Shown here piece after piece: positions 43,259 through 52,366 of a stretch of 64,000 bases of DNA. A program made the translations under genes and the position numbers. The notes under the pieces are model-generated. The model saw only the letters and a program-made list of their open reading frames with translations. It was not told where the DNA came from and did not search any database. The DNA comes from Shimia sediminis (GTDB lineage Bacteria; Pseudomonadota; Alphaproteobacteria; Rhodobacterales; Rhodobacteraceae). Position 1 is the stretch's first letter; every line of letters begins with the position of its first letter. The DNA lies in contig NZ_RYZK01000003.1 of assembly GCF_003990645.1 (NCBI RefSeq), forward strand, positions 186,001-250,000, in the 5' to 3' direction.

Positions 43259-43999
43259 ATGATTGATTCGATCTGGCTTTTCGCACTTGCAGCACTTGCC
43301 ACATTGTTTGCCGGCGTCTCAAAAGGTGGATTCGGGTCGGGAGCGGCATTTGCCAGCTCGGCACTGCTGGCGTTGGTGATGCCTCCGGCTGCGGCCTTGG
43401 GCATCATGCTGCCGCTCTTGATGTTGATCGACGTTACGGCGCTGCCAAGTTTTTGGCGGCGATGGAGTTGGCCGGACGCGCGACTCTTGATCCTTGGCGG
43501 ATTGCCCGGCGTGGTGCTGGGCGCGGTCCTATTCACAGTCGCCAATGATGACGTGTTGCGTCTGTTGATCGGAGCGGTTGCGCTGACATTCGTCTTATGG
43601 CGATTGGCGCCCTATACCCCATCACGACACATTGAACCCGGTTGGTTGGGAGGAGTTGCGGGCCTGGTCAGCGGGTTCACCAGTTTTGTCAGCCATGCGG
43701 GAGGGCCGTCAGCAGCGGTCTATTTGTTGGCCCGAGGGTTGGACAAGACCACGTATCAATCAACGACAGTATTGGTTTTTTGGGCGCTGAATGTGGCCAA
43801 GGCCGTGCCTTATGGTTTCTTGGGGGTCTTTACAGCCGAGACACTTTTGGCCGGTCTTTGGCTTGCGCCTTTTGCCGTCGGGGGCACGTTTTTGGGCGTA
43901 TGGGCGCACCGTATCATTCCGGAGCGCCTGTTCTTTGGGGTCACCTATGTGATGCTGACCCTCACCGGGGCCAAGCTGATCTGGGATGCGTTAGTCTAG
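43259..43999 (+). CDS. TauE/SafE family sulfite exporter-like permease
   Basis: A 246-aa integral membrane protein with about eight helices. The first repeat has ATLFAGVSKGGFGSGAAF and the second GLVSGFTSFVSHAGGPSAAVYLL, the paired family signature with conserved Gly, His and Pro. The family exports sulfite, sulfoacetate or related anions; the substrate here cannot be assigned. The ATG at 43259 (MIDSIW) is preferred over an upstream TTG. It converges on the small exported protein gene with a 2-bp gap. Confidence 0.85.
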   Translation: MIDSIWLFALAALATLFAGVSKGGFGSGAAFASSALLALVMPPAAALGIMLPLLMLIDVTALPSFWRRWSWPDARLLILGGLPGVVLGAVLFTVANDDVLRLLIGAVALTFVLWRLAPYTPSRHIEPGWLGGVAGLVSGFTSFVSHAGGPSAAVYLLARGLDKTTYQSTTVLVFWALNVAKAVPYGFLGVFTAETLLAGLWLAPFAVGGTFLGVWAHRIIPERLFFGVTYVMLTLTGAKLIWDALV

Positions 44000-44001
44000 T
44001 A

Positions 44002-44313
44002 TCAGGCATCTTCACCCTTGGCAGGCAAAGCCTCGGCCAGTGTTTCATACGCCTGCCCCGATGCCACAAGGCACGTCACGCCGTTGGGCAATGTCACCGT
44101 GATCGTCCAACTGCCCTCTGTGCTGGCAAACACTTCGACCACCGCGTTGTTTGCGCCAAGGCCAATCGCCTGACGTGTTTCGCCATAGCCCTCGGCCAGA
44201 CGTTGCAAAACCACGTCGCGCGGTGCGCAGTTGCCCTGTTGTGCGGTCAGCTGATCGGCGGCCAAGACCATAAGGCCCAGTCCCATGGTCGCTTTGATGA
44301 GTTTCTGTTTCAT
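44002..44313 (-). CDS. Small exported hypothetical protein
   Basis: A 103-aa protein with AAGGG before the ATG. The signal peptide runs to about residue 24 (LMVLAADQLTAQ). Two cysteines, in NCAPRDVV and VTCLVASGQ, may form a disulfide, and the middle RLAEGYGETRQAIGL with SWTITVTLPNG repeats in similar small periplasmic proteins of Rhodobacterales. No function known. It lies alone between the TauE-like gene and mcl2. Confidence 0.65.
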   Translation of the reverse strand: MKQKLIKATMGLGLMVLAADQLTAQQGNCAPRDVVLQRLAEGYGETRQAIGLGANNAVVEVFASTEGSWTITVTLPNGVTCLVASGQAYETLAEALPAKGEDA

Positions 44314-44498
44314 TGTCTTGCCCTTTCTCAATGGGGGCACCCTGCCTTTGCCCGGATGACCAAAAGCCTGCCCGGAAAGCAGCGAAAACGAGGTTAACGC
44401 AGCGTTCGCGAGCAGTTCTTCTGCGCTGCGGCATTTTCTGTCTTGAACTTATCGCTAAAAAATGGCCTTTTCCGCGCAACTTTATTTCGGAGAGACTC

Positions 44499-45353
44499 AT
44501 GGATCAGCGCGCACGTCCCTATCGTTCGGTACTTTATATTCCCGGCTCGAAAGAACGCGCACTGGACAAGGCGCGGTCTTTGCCGGTGGATGCGATCATC
44601 TTTGACCTCGAAGATGCGGTTGCCCCGGATGCCAAGGAAGAGGCGCGCAAGACACTTGCCAAGGCGTTGGCTGAGGGCGGTTATGGCAACCGGATGAAGA
44701 TCGTGCGGATCAACGGGCTGATCACCGAATGGGGCCGTGATGACGCCAAAGCGGTGAAGGACATGGATTGCGACGCGGTGCTTTTGCCCAAGGTCGAAAG
44801 CTATGCACAGGTGGATCTGTTGGCTGAGATCACTGGCGATCTGCCGATCTGGGCGATGATGGAAACGCCGCGCGGCATTATGAATGCGGCCGAGATAGCC
44901 TCGCATCCGCTTATGAGCGGATTCGTGATGGGCACCAATGACCTTGCCAAGGAACTGCAATGCCGGTTCCGTGCAGATCGTTTGCCGATGATGACTTCGC
45001 TCAGTCTCTGCCTTTTGGCGGCCAAGGCCGAAGGTCTGGTGATCGTGGACGGCGTATACAATGCCTTCAAGGATGCCGAGGGTTTGCAGGCAGAATGCGA
45101 ACAGGGTCGCGATCTGGGGATGGACGGCAAAACCCTGATCCACCCGGCGCAGGTAGATGTGGCCAATGCCGCTTTTGCCCCGACCGAAGAGGAGATCGAC
45201 CTGGCCCGCCGCCAGATCGTGGCTTTCGAAGAGACCGAGGCCACAGGGCAAGGTGTTGCAGTTGTGGACGGCAAGATCGTCGAGAACCTGCACGTAGTCA
45301 CCGCCAAAGAGATCCTTGCAAAAGCGGATGCAATCGCTGCGTTGGAAGGCTAA
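44499..45353 (+). CDS. mcl2: (3S)-malyl-CoA thioesterase (HpcH/HpaI citrate-lyase family)
   Basis: A 284-aa enzyme closely resembling Rhodobacter Mcl2: RSVLYIPGSKERALDKAR, AIIFDLEDAV with the metal-binding Glu/Asp pair, PIWAMMETPRGIMNA, GTNDLAKEL, and GKTLIHPAQVDVAN. Mcl2 hydrolyses (S)-malyl-CoA to malate and CoA, completing the ethylmalonyl-CoA pathway step begun by malyl-CoA lyase. Mcl1-type lyases differ at the N-terminus and lack LYIPGSKERAL. It leads a group with nnrU, DUF1737 and mch, the same neighbours as in Rhodobacter. Confidence 0.88.
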   Translation: MDQRARPYRSVLYIPGSKERALDKARSLPVDAIIFDLEDAVAPDAKEEARKTLAKALAEGGYGNRMKIVRINGLITEWGRDDAKAVKDMDCDAVLLPKVESYAQVDLLAEITGDLPIWAMMETPRGIMNAAEIASHPLMSGFVMGTNDLAKELQCRFRADRLPMMTSLSLCLLAAKAEGLVIVDGVYNAFKDAEGLQAECEQGRDLGMDGKTLIHPAQVDVANAAFAPTEEEIDLARRQIVAFEETEATGQGVAVVDGKIVENLHVVTAKEILAKADAIAALEG

Positions 45354-45386
45354 GTGTAAACCCAAGACCAACAAGGGGAGAGACAC

Positions 45387-45935
45387 ATGTTGCTATTGGT
45401 TCTTGGGGTACTGCTCTGGGCTTTTGCCCATTTCTTCAAACGTCTGATGCCGGACGCGCGCGCCAAGATGGGGGATCGCGGCAAAGGGATTGTGGCGATT
45501 GCACTGGTCATCAGCATTGTCCTGATGGTGATCGGTTATCGTCAGGCCGAGGTGATCGACCTGTGGGTCGCGCCGTCGTGGATGATCCACATCAACAATC
45601 TTTTGGTGTTGATCGCCATCTTCATGATGAGCCCGGCACCGCAAAAGGGCCGTATCCTGAACGGTATGCGCCATCCGATGATGACCGGTTTCGCGATCTG
45701 GACGTTAGGGCACATTCTGGTGAATGGCGATGTCGCGTCACTCATCCTGTTTGGTGGGTTGCTTGCATGGGTGCCAATCCAGATTTCCATGATCAACAAG
45801 GCGGAACCTGAATTGGAACGACCAGCACCGGGTGCCTATGCCAAGGACGGCATGTTCCTGGTGGCCTCGCTCGTCCTGATGGCGATCATCGGCTACATCC
45901 ACTATTGGGTCGGCCCGTGGCCATACCCGGTGTAA
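45387..45935 (+). CDS. NnrU family membrane protein
   Basis: A 182-aa protein with about five helices. WAFAHFFKRLMPDAR near the start and the histidine-containing ILNGMRHPMMTGFAIWTLGHILVNGD are typical of NnrU, which was first noted near denitrification genes and has no proven activity (a heme or quinone role is suspected from its histidines). It lies between mcl2 and DUF1737, 33 bp after mcl2 and 4 bp before DUF1737, so it is probably part of that operon. Confidence 0.82.
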   Translation: MLLLVLGVLLWAFAHFFKRLMPDARAKMGDRGKGIVAIALVISIVLMVIGYRQAEVIDLWVAPSWMIHINNLLVLIAIFMMSPAPQKGRILNGMRHPMMTGFAIWTLGHILVNGDVASLILFGGLLAWVPIQISMINKAEPELERPAPGAYAKDGMFLVASLVLMAIIGYIHYWVGPWPYPV

Positions 45936-45939
45936 GCGC

Positions 45940-46143
45940 ATGAAACTGTACAGATTTCTTAGCGAAGAAGACACTTCTGCCTTTTGTCACAAGGTGACCG
46001 ATGCGCTGAACAAGGGGTGGGAGCTGTATGGTTCCCCAACCCAGACATTCTGTCAGGCCACGGGCGTCATGCGCTGTGGCCAGGCAGTCATCAAGGAGGT
46101 CGAGGGCACCTATACCCCCGACACAAAACTAGGAGAGCACTAG
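45940..46143 (+). CDS. DUF1737 domain-containing protein
   Basis: A 67-aa protein. KLYRFLSEEDTSAFCHKVTDALNKGWELYGSP is the DUF1737 core, and the ending KEVEG-YTPDTKLGEH is common to the mcl2/mch-linked members. Its stop codon directly abuts the mch ATG (TAG then ATG), so translation is coupled. The two cysteines and conserved WELYGSP might make a small binding module. No activity is known. Confidence 0.8.
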   Translation: MKLYRFLSEEDTSAFCHKVTDALNKGWELYGSPTQTFCQATGVMRCGQAVIKEVEGTYTPDTKLGEH

Positions 46144-47175
46144 ATGGCCAAGACCAATCCGGGTCGGTTTTTCGAAGACTACACGCTGGGGCAAGTGATC
46201 GAGCACGCGGTGCCGCGCACCGTTTCGGGTGGCGAGCGGGCGCTGTATCACGCGCTCTATCCGGCGCGCCATGCCCTCTATTCGTCGGACGCCTTTGCGC
46301 AAGGCTGTGGCCTGCCAAAATCGCCGATCGACGATCTGGCAGCGTTCCACGTGGTCTTTGGTAAAACCGTTCCGGATGTGTCGCTGAACGCGGTGGCGAA
46401 CCTCGGTTATGCCGAGGGGCGCTGGCTGAAGCCGGTCTATGAGGGCGACACGCTGCGCTCGACGTCGGAGGTGATTGGCCTCAAGCAGAACTCGAACGGC
46501 AAGACCGGCGTGGTCTATGTGCGCACCCGTGGCATGAACCAGAACGACGAGGTCGTGATGGAATATGTGCGCTGGGTGATGGTGCGGAAACGCGACGTGG
46601 ATGCACCTGCGCCGGAAACCGTGGTGCCCGTGCTGAGCAAAGTGATCGCAGCCAAGGATCTAGTGATCCCCGAAGGCCTGGACTTCTCGAACTACGATTT
46701 CACGCTGGCTGGCGAGCCGCATCGCTGGGGCGATTACGAGATTGGCGAAACCATTGACCACGTCGACGGTGTGACGCTGGAAGAAGCTGAACACATGATG
46801 GCCACGAGGCTTTGGCAGAACACGGCCAAGGTGCACTTTGACGCCACCTTCCGTCCGGATGGTCAGCGATTGATCTATGGCGGGCACATCATATCACTCG
46901 CGCGGACGCTGTCGTTCAACGGTCTGGCCAACGCGCAGATGATCGTGGGTCTGAACGGCGGGGCGCATGCCAACCCGGCTTTCTCGGGTCTGACGGTCAA
47001 GGCGTGGTCCGAGGTGCTGGACAAGGCCGAGACGAACGTGCCCGGCGTCGGTGCGATCCGTCTGCGGTTGGTGGCAACGCGCGGTGGTGAGCCGTTTGCA
47101 TTGCGCGGCGAGGACGGGAAATACCTGCCTGATGTGCTGCTCGACCTTGATTACTGGGCGTTGATGCCGCTCTAA
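46144..47175 (+). CDS. mch: Mesaconyl-CoA hydratase (MaoC-like)
   Basis: A 343-aa protein with two MaoC/hot-dog halves. FFEDYTLGQVIEHAVPRTVSGGERALY opens the first and VHFDATFRPDGQRLIYGGHIISLARTLSFNGL lies in the second, matching the mesaconyl-C1-CoA hydratase (beta-methylmalyl-CoA dehydratase) of Rhodobacter. It hydrates mesaconyl-C1-CoA to beta-methylmalyl-CoA, which malyl-CoA lyase splits into glyoxylate and propionyl-CoA. With mcl2 upstream it indicates acetyl-CoA assimilation by the ethylmalonyl-CoA pathway. The lyase mcl1 and crotonyl-CoA carboxylase are not in the window. Confidence 0.9.
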   Translation: MAKTNPGRFFEDYTLGQVIEHAVPRTVSGGERALYHALYPARHALYSSDAFAQGCGLPKSPIDDLAAFHVVFGKTVPDVSLNAVANLGYAEGRWLKPVYEGDTLRSTSEVIGLKQNSNGKTGVVYVRTRGMNQNDEVVMEYVRWVMVRKRDVDAPAPETVVPVLSKVIAAKDLVIPEGLDFSNYDFTLAGEPHRWGDYEIGETIDHVDGVTLEEAEHMMATRLWQNTAKVHFDATFRPDGQRLIYGGHIISLARTLSFNGLANAQMIVGLNGGAHANPAFSGLTVKAWSEVLDKAETNVPGVGAIRLRLVATRGGEPFALRGEDGKYLPDVLLDLDYWALMPL

Positions 47176-47182
47176 TGGGGGC

Positions 47183-47929
47183 ATGACGCGCCTGATACTC
47201 AGCATTGCCTTGATGCTATCGTTGATCGGCCCCGTGCGGGCCGATTTTCGGTTTAGCGCATCGGATGACGTGCATCGATATGTCGAAAGCAATCTTCTGG
47301 GTATTTTCTATCACGAGCTTGGCCACGCGCTGATCGACATTCTGGGCCTGCCGATCTTTGGTCAGGAAGAGGATGCGGCGGACGTTTTGTCGGTGTTCCT
47401 GTTGGATGCGTTTTGGGAAGAGGAGGCTGCAGTCGGGCTGGCCTATGACACGGCGTTTGGGTTTCTGGGTGAGGCACAGCAAGGGTATGAGATCGCCTAT
47501 TGGGATGTGCACGGGCCGGACCTGCAGCGTTACTACAACCTGATCTGCGTGTTCTACGGCGCCAACCCGCAAGAGCGGGACGATGTTGCCGAGGATTTGG
47601 GACTGCCCCAAGAGCGTGCCGAGTATTGTCCTGATGAATACGATCAGGCCAATGCCAGCTGGGGCGCGGTGCTGGACGAAATTCATAGCCCCGCCGGGGG
47701 GCGTAGCCTTGGATTTGGTCAGGTCGAAACGGAGACAGAAGGTGGGGCGTTTACCATGGAAGTGGTCGCAGCCGAAGTTGACGCCATAAACGAAGAATTC
47801 CGGCTGCCCGAAAAGCTCACAGTCTCAGTTGTGCCTTGTGGCCAGGCAAACGCATTCTATGACCCCGCCCGGCGAGAAATTGTCATGTGCACCGAATTTG
47901 CGGATTACCTGGTCGAGATAATGCCGTGA
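47183..47929 (+). CDS. DUF4344 family exported metallopeptidase
   Basis: A 248-aa protein with a signal peptide (LILSIALMLSLIGPVRA). The zinc motif HELGH (YHELGHALIDIL) lies near residue 45, followed by EEDAADVLSVFLL, where the Glu could be the third ligand as in gluzincins. The C-terminal VSVVPCGQANAFYDP and REIVMCTEF hold two cysteines likely to pair. It follows mch by 7 bp and may be in the same transcript. The substrate is unknown. Confidence 0.83.
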   Translation: MTRLILSIALMLSLIGPVRADFRFSASDDVHRYVESNLLGIFYHELGHALIDILGLPIFGQEEDAADVLSVFLLDAFWEEEAAVGLAYDTAFGFLGEAQQGYEIAYWDVHGPDLQRYYNLICVFYGANPQERDDVAEDLGLPQERAEYCPDEYDQANASWGAVLDEIHSPAGGRSLGFGQVETETEGGAFTMEVVAAEVDAINEEFRLPEKLTVSVVPCGQANAFYDPARREIVMCTEFADYLVEIMP

Positions 47930-48041
47930 CATCGCCGTGAAAGCTACAAGATGGCGTTTGCCTCGCCGAACAATGTCGCTAAGTTCGACTCAAGCGACGC
48001 AAAAGGAATCTGAATTCTGATAAAAACACTAGCCTTTGAAT

Positions 48042-48071
48042 ATGTGATCACGAAAAAATAGCTGTGATCAC
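48042..48071. promoter_or_regulatory. Paired TGTGATCACA palindromes upstream of sdhC
   Basis: TGTGATCACG (48042-48051, one mismatch at the end) and TGTGATCACA (48062-48071) are 20 bp apart centre to centre. AGC precedes the second copy here as in the sucC region. The pair lies 119 bp before the sdhC ATG, in the gene-free 260 bp following the DUF4344 gene. The rest of that gap is AT-rich and probably holds the sdh promoter. Confidence 0.72.
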
Positions 48072-48189
48072 ATATTGTTCAGAAATTGGAAAATTGCGCC
48101 AAAAAACCGCGCCTTTAGCGCTGCCATAACAGTGACACAGGCGTAAAAATGGGTAGTAAAGGACCCAAGGGTAACCGAAAGGATTCAAC

Positions 48190-48573
48190 ATGGCCGATGT
48201 GAACCGAGGCAACCGTCCGCTTTCACCACATTTGCAAGTCTACCGTCCACAGATGACCTCGGTGTCGTCCATTTTTGCACGTATCACCGGAGTCGCGCTT
48301 TTGGGTGCGGCGATGCTGGTTGTTTGGTGGTTCCTCGCAGCCTCTGCCGGGCCGGAGTACTACGCTTTTGTCAACGGCGTGATCACGTCCTGGTTTGGCG
48401 ATCTGGTGATGTTCGCCGCGCTCTGGGCGGTCTGCTATCACTTCTTGTCAGGACTGCGTCACCTGTATTGGGACACGGGGCGTGGCTTTGAAATCGAATT
48501 TGCCGAGAAACTGGGGTGGGCCGTTGTGATCGGTTCCGTGGTCCTGGCCGTTCTCGTCGCACTGGTTCTCTGA
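48190..48573 (+). CDS. sdhC: Succinate dehydrogenase, cytochrome b556 subunit
   Basis: A 127-aa membrane anchor. RPLSPHLQVYRPQMTSVSSI with the RPLSPHL motif and SSIFARITG binds quinone; the heme-ligand histidine lies in YHFLSGLRHLYWDTG. Three membrane helices are visible. With SdhD it anchors SdhAB and carries electrons to ubiquinone. It starts after AAAGGA and leads the sdh operon. Confidence 0.95.
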   Translation: MADVNRGNRPLSPHLQVYRPQMTSVSSIFARITGVALLGAAMLVVWWFLAASAGPEYYAFVNGVITSWFGDLVMFAALWAVCYHFLSGLRHLYWDTGRGFEIEFAEKLGWAVVIGSVVLAVLVALVL

Positions 48574-48586
48574 GGGGGTACGCAAC

Positions 48587-48958
48587 ATGGCATTCCTGAC
48601 CGACCGTAAACGCGCCGAATTCCGTGGCTCTTCGCGCACCGGCACCGAGCATTTCTGGGGCCAGACCATCAGCGCCGTGGGTCTCGCGATCCTGGTGCCG
48701 CTGTTCATCCTGACCTTTGGGTCCGCGCTGGGTGGCACCTATGAAGAGGTGATCGCCTATTATCAGCGTCCGTTCCCTGCGATCATTGCGGGCATGACCA
48801 TCACCGTGGCGATGATCCATTTCCGTCATGGCATCCAGGTGGTGATCGAGGACTATACCCGAGGGCTTCAGAAAAAGTTCTACATCATCATCTTTACCTG
48901 CATCGCCTATGCCGTTGCCGCCACCGGGCTGTTCGCCCTGGCGCGTATCGCCCTATAA
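48587..48958 (+). CDS. sdhD: Succinate dehydrogenase, hydrophobic membrane anchor subunit
   Basis: A 123-aa protein with three helices. GSSRTGTEHFWGQTISAVGL is typical of alphaproteobacterial SdhD, and HFRHGIQVVIEDY with its His and Asp-Tyr is the conserved heme and quinone site. It lies 13 bp after sdhC and 16 bp before sdhA. Confidence 0.94.
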   Translation: MAFLTDRKRAEFRGSSRTGTEHFWGQTISAVGLAILVPLFILTFGSALGGTYEEVIAYYQRPFPAIIAGMTITVAMIHFRHGIQVVIEDYTRGLQKKFYIIIFTCIAYAVAATGLFALARIAL

Positions 48959-48974
48959 GACCGGAGCTTGATCA

Positions 48975-50780
48975 ATGGCTGCTTACGAATACGAAACACA
49001 CGAATATGACGTGGTCGTGGTTGGCGCCGGTGGCGCTGGCCTGCGCGCAACGCTGGGTATGGCAGAGCAAGGCCTGCGCACCGCCTGTGTGACCAAGGTT
49101 TTTCCGACCCGGAGCCACACGGTTGCCGCACAGGGCGGCATCGCCGCGTCGCTGTCGAACATGGGTCCTGACCACTGGCAGTGGCACATGTACGACACCG
49201 TCAAGGGCTCGGACTGGCTGGGTGACACGGATGCGATGGAGTATCTCGCCCGCGAAGCGCCCAAGGCGGTTTATGAACTGGAGCACTACGGTGTGCCCTT
49301 CTCGCGCACCGAAGAAGGCAAGATCTATCAGCGCCCGTTTGGTGGTCACACCACCGAATTTGGCGAAGGTCCCGCCGTGCAGCGGACCTGTGCTGCTGCT
49401 GACCGGACCGGTCACGCGATCCTGCATACGCTTTATGGTCAATCGCTGAAAAACAACGCCGAGTTCTACGTCGAATACTTTGCCATCGACCTGATCATGA
49501 GCGACGACGGTGTCTGCACTGGTGTTGTCTGCTGGAAGCTGGACGACGGCACGATGCACGTCTTCAATGCCAAGATGGTTGTATTGGCAACCGGCGGTTA
49601 TGGCCGTGCCTACTTCTCGGCCACTTCGGCCCACACCTGCACCGGCGACGGTGGCGGTATGGTGGCCCGTGCGGGCCTCGCGTTGCAGGACATGGAATTT
49701 GTTCAGTTCCACCCGACCGGCATCTACGGGTCGGGCTGTCTGATCACCGAAGGTGCACGGGGCGAAGGTGGGTACCTCACCAACTCCGAAGGCGAACGTT
49801 TCATGGAGCGTTACGCGCCCCAGTACAAAGACCTGGCACCACGTGACTATGTCTCGCGCTCGATGACCATGGAAATCCGCGAAGGCCGCGGTGTGGGCGA
49901 AAATGGCGACCACATCCACCTGAACCTGAACCACCTGCCCGCCGAAGCGCTGGCCGAACGCCTGCCGGGCATCTCGGAAAGCGCCAAGATCTTTGCAGGC
50001 GTCGACGTCACCAAAGAGCCGATCCCGGTTCTGCCGACCGTGCACTACAACATGGGCGGTATCCCGACAAACTATTGGGGTGAGGTTCTGAACCCGACCA
50101 AGGATGATCCGACCGCCATCGTGCCCGGTTTGATGGCCGTGGGTGAAGCGGGCTGTGCTTCGGTACACGGCGCGAACCGTCTGGGTTCGAACTCGCTGAT
50201 CGACCTTGTGGTCTTTGGCCGCGCCGCCGCGATCCGCGCAGGTAAGGTTGTAGACGCAGATGCCGCGAACCCGGTTCTGAACACAGCCTCTGTGGACAAA
50301 GCGTTTGATCGCTTTGATGGTCTGCGCAACGCCAAGGGCGGCACCCCTACCGCAGAACTGCGTCTGGAAATGCAACGTACCATGCAGGCTGACGCCGCCG
50401 TGTTCCGCACCGACAAGACTCTGAAAGAGGGTGTCGACAAGATGACTGCCATCGCCGCCAAACTGGACGATCTGCATGTCACCGACACCTCGCTGGTCTG
50501 GAACTCGGACCTGATGGAGACGCTGGAGCTGACCAACCTGATGCCGAACGCGATGGCTACCATCGTCGGCGCCGAAGCGCGGAAAGAATCGCGCGGTGCG
50601 CACGCACACGAGGATTACTCGGAGCGTGACGACAAGAAATGGCGCGTGCATACCGTGGCTCATGTCGACGGTAACAAGGTCGATCTCAGCTATCGTCCAG
50701 TGATTGTAGACCCGCTCTCGACAGAAGCCGAAGGTGGAATTAGCCTGAAGAGGATCGCCCCTAAAGCAAGGACCTTCTAA
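48975..50780 (+). CDS. sdhA: Succinate dehydrogenase, flavoprotein subunit
   Basis: A 601-aa FAD protein of normal length. [19 protein letters not shown] binds [19 protein letters not shown] contains the histidine that carries covalent [24 protein letters not shown] and [20 protein letters not shown] are active-site and FAD blocks. It oxidises succinate to fumarate. Its stop shares one base with the start of the next gene (TAATG), which is not sdhB but a hypothetical exported protein. Confidence 0.98.
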   Translation: MAAYEYETHEYDVVVVGAGGAGLRATLGMAEQGLRTACVTKVFPTRSHTVAAQGGIAASLSNMGPDHWQWHMYDTVKGSDWLGDTDAMEYLAREAPKAVYELEHYGVPFSRTEEGKIYQRPFGGHTTEFGEGPAVQRTCAAADRTGHAILHTLYGQSLKNNAEFYVEYFAIDLIMSDDGVCTGVVCWKLDDGTMHVFNAKMVVLATGGYGRAYFSATSAHTCTGDGGGMVARAGLALQDMEFVQFHPTGIYGSGCLITEGARGEGGYLTNSEGERFMERYAPQYKDLAPRDYVSRSMTMEIREGRGVGENGDHIHLNLNHLPAEALAERLPGISESAKIFAGVDVTKEPIPVLPTVHYNMGGIPTNYWGEVLNPTKDDPTAIVPGLMAVGEAGCASVHGANRLGSNSLIDLVVFGRAAAIRAGKVVDADAANPVLNTASVDKAFDRFDGLRNAKGGTPTAELRLEMQRTMQADAAVFRTDKTLKEGVDKMTAIAAKLDDLHVTDTSLVWNSDLMETLELTNLMPNAMATIVGAEARKESRGAHAHEDYSERDDKKWRVHTVAHVDGNKVDLSYRPVIVDPLSTEAEGGISLKRIAPKARTF

Positions 50781-51331
50781 TGCGCTGGCTGCTCGTCGCT
50801 ATTATCACATGCTTTGCCGGGATTTCCGGCGAAGCTTTCGCAACTGAAGACGCAAGAATGCGGAACGTTCAGACATGCATTTCCAAGACCCGTGCGCCGG
50901 GTAGCTATGCAATGTCCACGTTTAGCGCCGTGCCTTCTGTTGTTGTGGGCAGCGGCGGCACTGACCAAGGTGCAAGCAGCGTGAATGACTGCCTGAACGA
51001 TCTTTATCAGGTCCAGTATGGTGCTGACGGGGTTCCATGGACCGACGCGGTTGTTCAGGACAAGACAGCCGCCAAGAAATGCCGCCGTACGCGCAATACA
51101 AAGATTGCCGTCGGTGTAGTCCTGGGTGCCGGGGCTGCCGCGGCCACTGCTGGTGAATACGCCGTTGCAGGGGCGCTTTTGGGTGGGGGGATCGGCTTTG
51201 CGGCTGCGAACAACCAGTACAAGGCCTGCATGGCTTCTGCGGGTGGTCCCAAGCGCACTGGTGAGATCTACCTGAGCTGTAATGGCGGTGGTGGTGTCAT
51301 GCACAGCGGAGATGGCTATTGCCGGAACTGA
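50780..51331 (+). CDS. Hypothetical exported protein between sdhA and sdhB
   Basis: A 183-aa protein whose start shares a base with the sdhA stop. It has a signal peptide (LLVAIITCFAGISGEAFA). The mature part has several cysteines (QTCISKTR, NDCLNDLY, KKCRRTR, YKACMASAG, LSCNGGGG, YCRN). A central Gly/Ala-rich hydrophobic stretch (VGVVLGAGAAAATAGEY, then AGALLGGGIGFAAA) resembles a glycine zipper, as in small envelope proteins that insert in membranes. No family assigned. It is part of a three-ORF insertion in the sdh operon. Confidence 0.7.
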   Translation: MRWLLVAIITCFAGISGEAFATEDARMRNVQTCISKTRAPGSYAMSTFSAVPSVVVGSGGTDQGASSVNDCLNDLYQVQYGADGVPWTDAVVQDKTAAKKCRRTRNTKIAVGVVLGAGAAAATAGEYAVAGALLGGGIGFAAANNQYKACMASAGGPKRTGEIYLSCNGGGGVMHSGDGYCRN

Positions 51332-51359
51332 GATTGCATAATGCTTATGGGGCACGTGC

Positions 51360-52238
51360 ATGAACGTGATGTCCTCATCCCAACCGGAATGGCAGCGACT
51401 GGGCATTGTGCCGGGCGCGACGCTTCGACTGTTCGGTATGCGGCGGTCGGGAAATCACGCGATTTCTTCGTGGCTGCAACGGAATGCGATCAACGGAAAT
51501 GCAGTGTTCTTAAACAACTGCACCCGCAAACGCGATCCGTTGACAAGCTTTGCTTCGGTTGAGGTGAATACCACACGCGTGTCAACAAATGCCGCGAGGG
51601 CCGACATGGCCACGACCGGTGCAAAAGCTGGTGACGGCGCTTTGTTCTTGTTTTCATACGAAGATCACCTTCCGGATGAGGCGGACGAGGAAAAGCCGGT
51701 GTCGGGGCCGTTCAACATTGCTCTGATTGACCGCAATGTCCTGATCTATCGCAGTTTCCTGAATTGGATCGCCTCGCTGACGCGCAAGTTGCAGCTGAAC
51801 CAAACATATACCGTGGCGCGACGTGCCGGGGTCTTGATGCGCGCGGTTGACACCTATCGCCGGCTCCTTGAATTCATCGAAGGCAACCGTGGCCCCAAGG
51901 ACGTTGCAATCTGTTACGACCGCTGGACTGCCGAGGAGCAGCACCGTGCCGAATTGCTGGTGCAGTTGGGATTGCCGCAACGCGACACCAGCCTCGGGGT
52001 TGTGCAGGCCTATGGCGGTGGGTCCTCCTTTCAAAAGACGGCCAACGATGCCTCTGAGCTGGAAACCGACCAACGCTGGAAGCAAATGGCCGAGGATCGC
52101 GAGTACCAGGCCCTGCTGACGCTTTCGGCACAGGATCGCGCCCTGACCAATGTATTGGAACGCATGTTTCCAAAAGACCGAGAGATTCTTGGCCGCATCG
52201 CAGCCAATTCTATGTTCCCGCGTGAGGTCCTGACATGA
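51360..52238 (+). CDS. P-loop protein, possibly sulfotransferase-like
   Basis: A 292-aa protein with TLRLFGMRRSGNHAISSWLQ near residue 22. The GMRRSGNHA motif is a P-loop variant seen in uncharacterised sulfotransferase-like and kinase-like bacterial proteins. The middle NIALIDRNVLIYRSFLNWIASL could be the equivalent of the PAPS 3'-phosphate region, with Arg and Ser. It is unlike the two clear sulfotransferases in this window. It sits between sdhA and sdhB, and its stop overlaps a possible 43-codon ORF. Function is unproven. Confidence 0.6.
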   Translation: MNVMSSSQPEWQRLGIVPGATLRLFGMRRSGNHAISSWLQRNAINGNAVFLNNCTRKRDPLTSFASVEVNTTRVSTNAARADMATTGAKAGDGALFLFSYEDHLPDEADEEKPVSGPFNIALIDRNVLIYRSFLNWIASLTRKLQLNQTYTVARRAGVLMRAVDTYRRLLEFIEGNRGPKDVAICYDRWTAEEQHRAELLVQLGLPQRDTSLGVVQAYGGGSSFQKTANDASELETDQRWKQMAEDREYQALLTLSAQDRALTNVLERMFPKDREILGRIAANSMFPREVLT

Positions 52239-52366
52239 CCTTTTCCGGGAAAATGACAAACACCGCCACGCAGCTTTGCGGGCACCTGGAACATATCCGC
52301 GAAACGCGGGCTACCGCCTTGCTTGATACGGCAGGCGGGATTGCAAGGAGACTGATCAATGGTTGA
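52235..52366 (+). CDS. Possible 43-aa coupling ORF between the P-loop gene and sdhB
   Basis: ATG overlaps the upstream stop as ATGA, and its own stop falls 8 bp inside sdhB. The product ([20 protein letters not shown] at the start, ending RRLING) shows no motif. Because both ends overlap neighbouring cistrons it could carry ribosomes to the sdhB start; a chance ORF remains quite possible. sdhB also has its own AAGGAG site. Confidence 0.3.
   Translation: MTFSGKMTNTATQLCGHLEHIRETRATALLDTAGGIARRLING

Noticed and set aside
48378-48387. Further GTGATCAC copy (CGTGATCACG)
   Set aside because: It lies inside sdhC as part of the codons for VITS and is single, so it is not counted as an operator, though it shows the core 8-mer can arise by chance.
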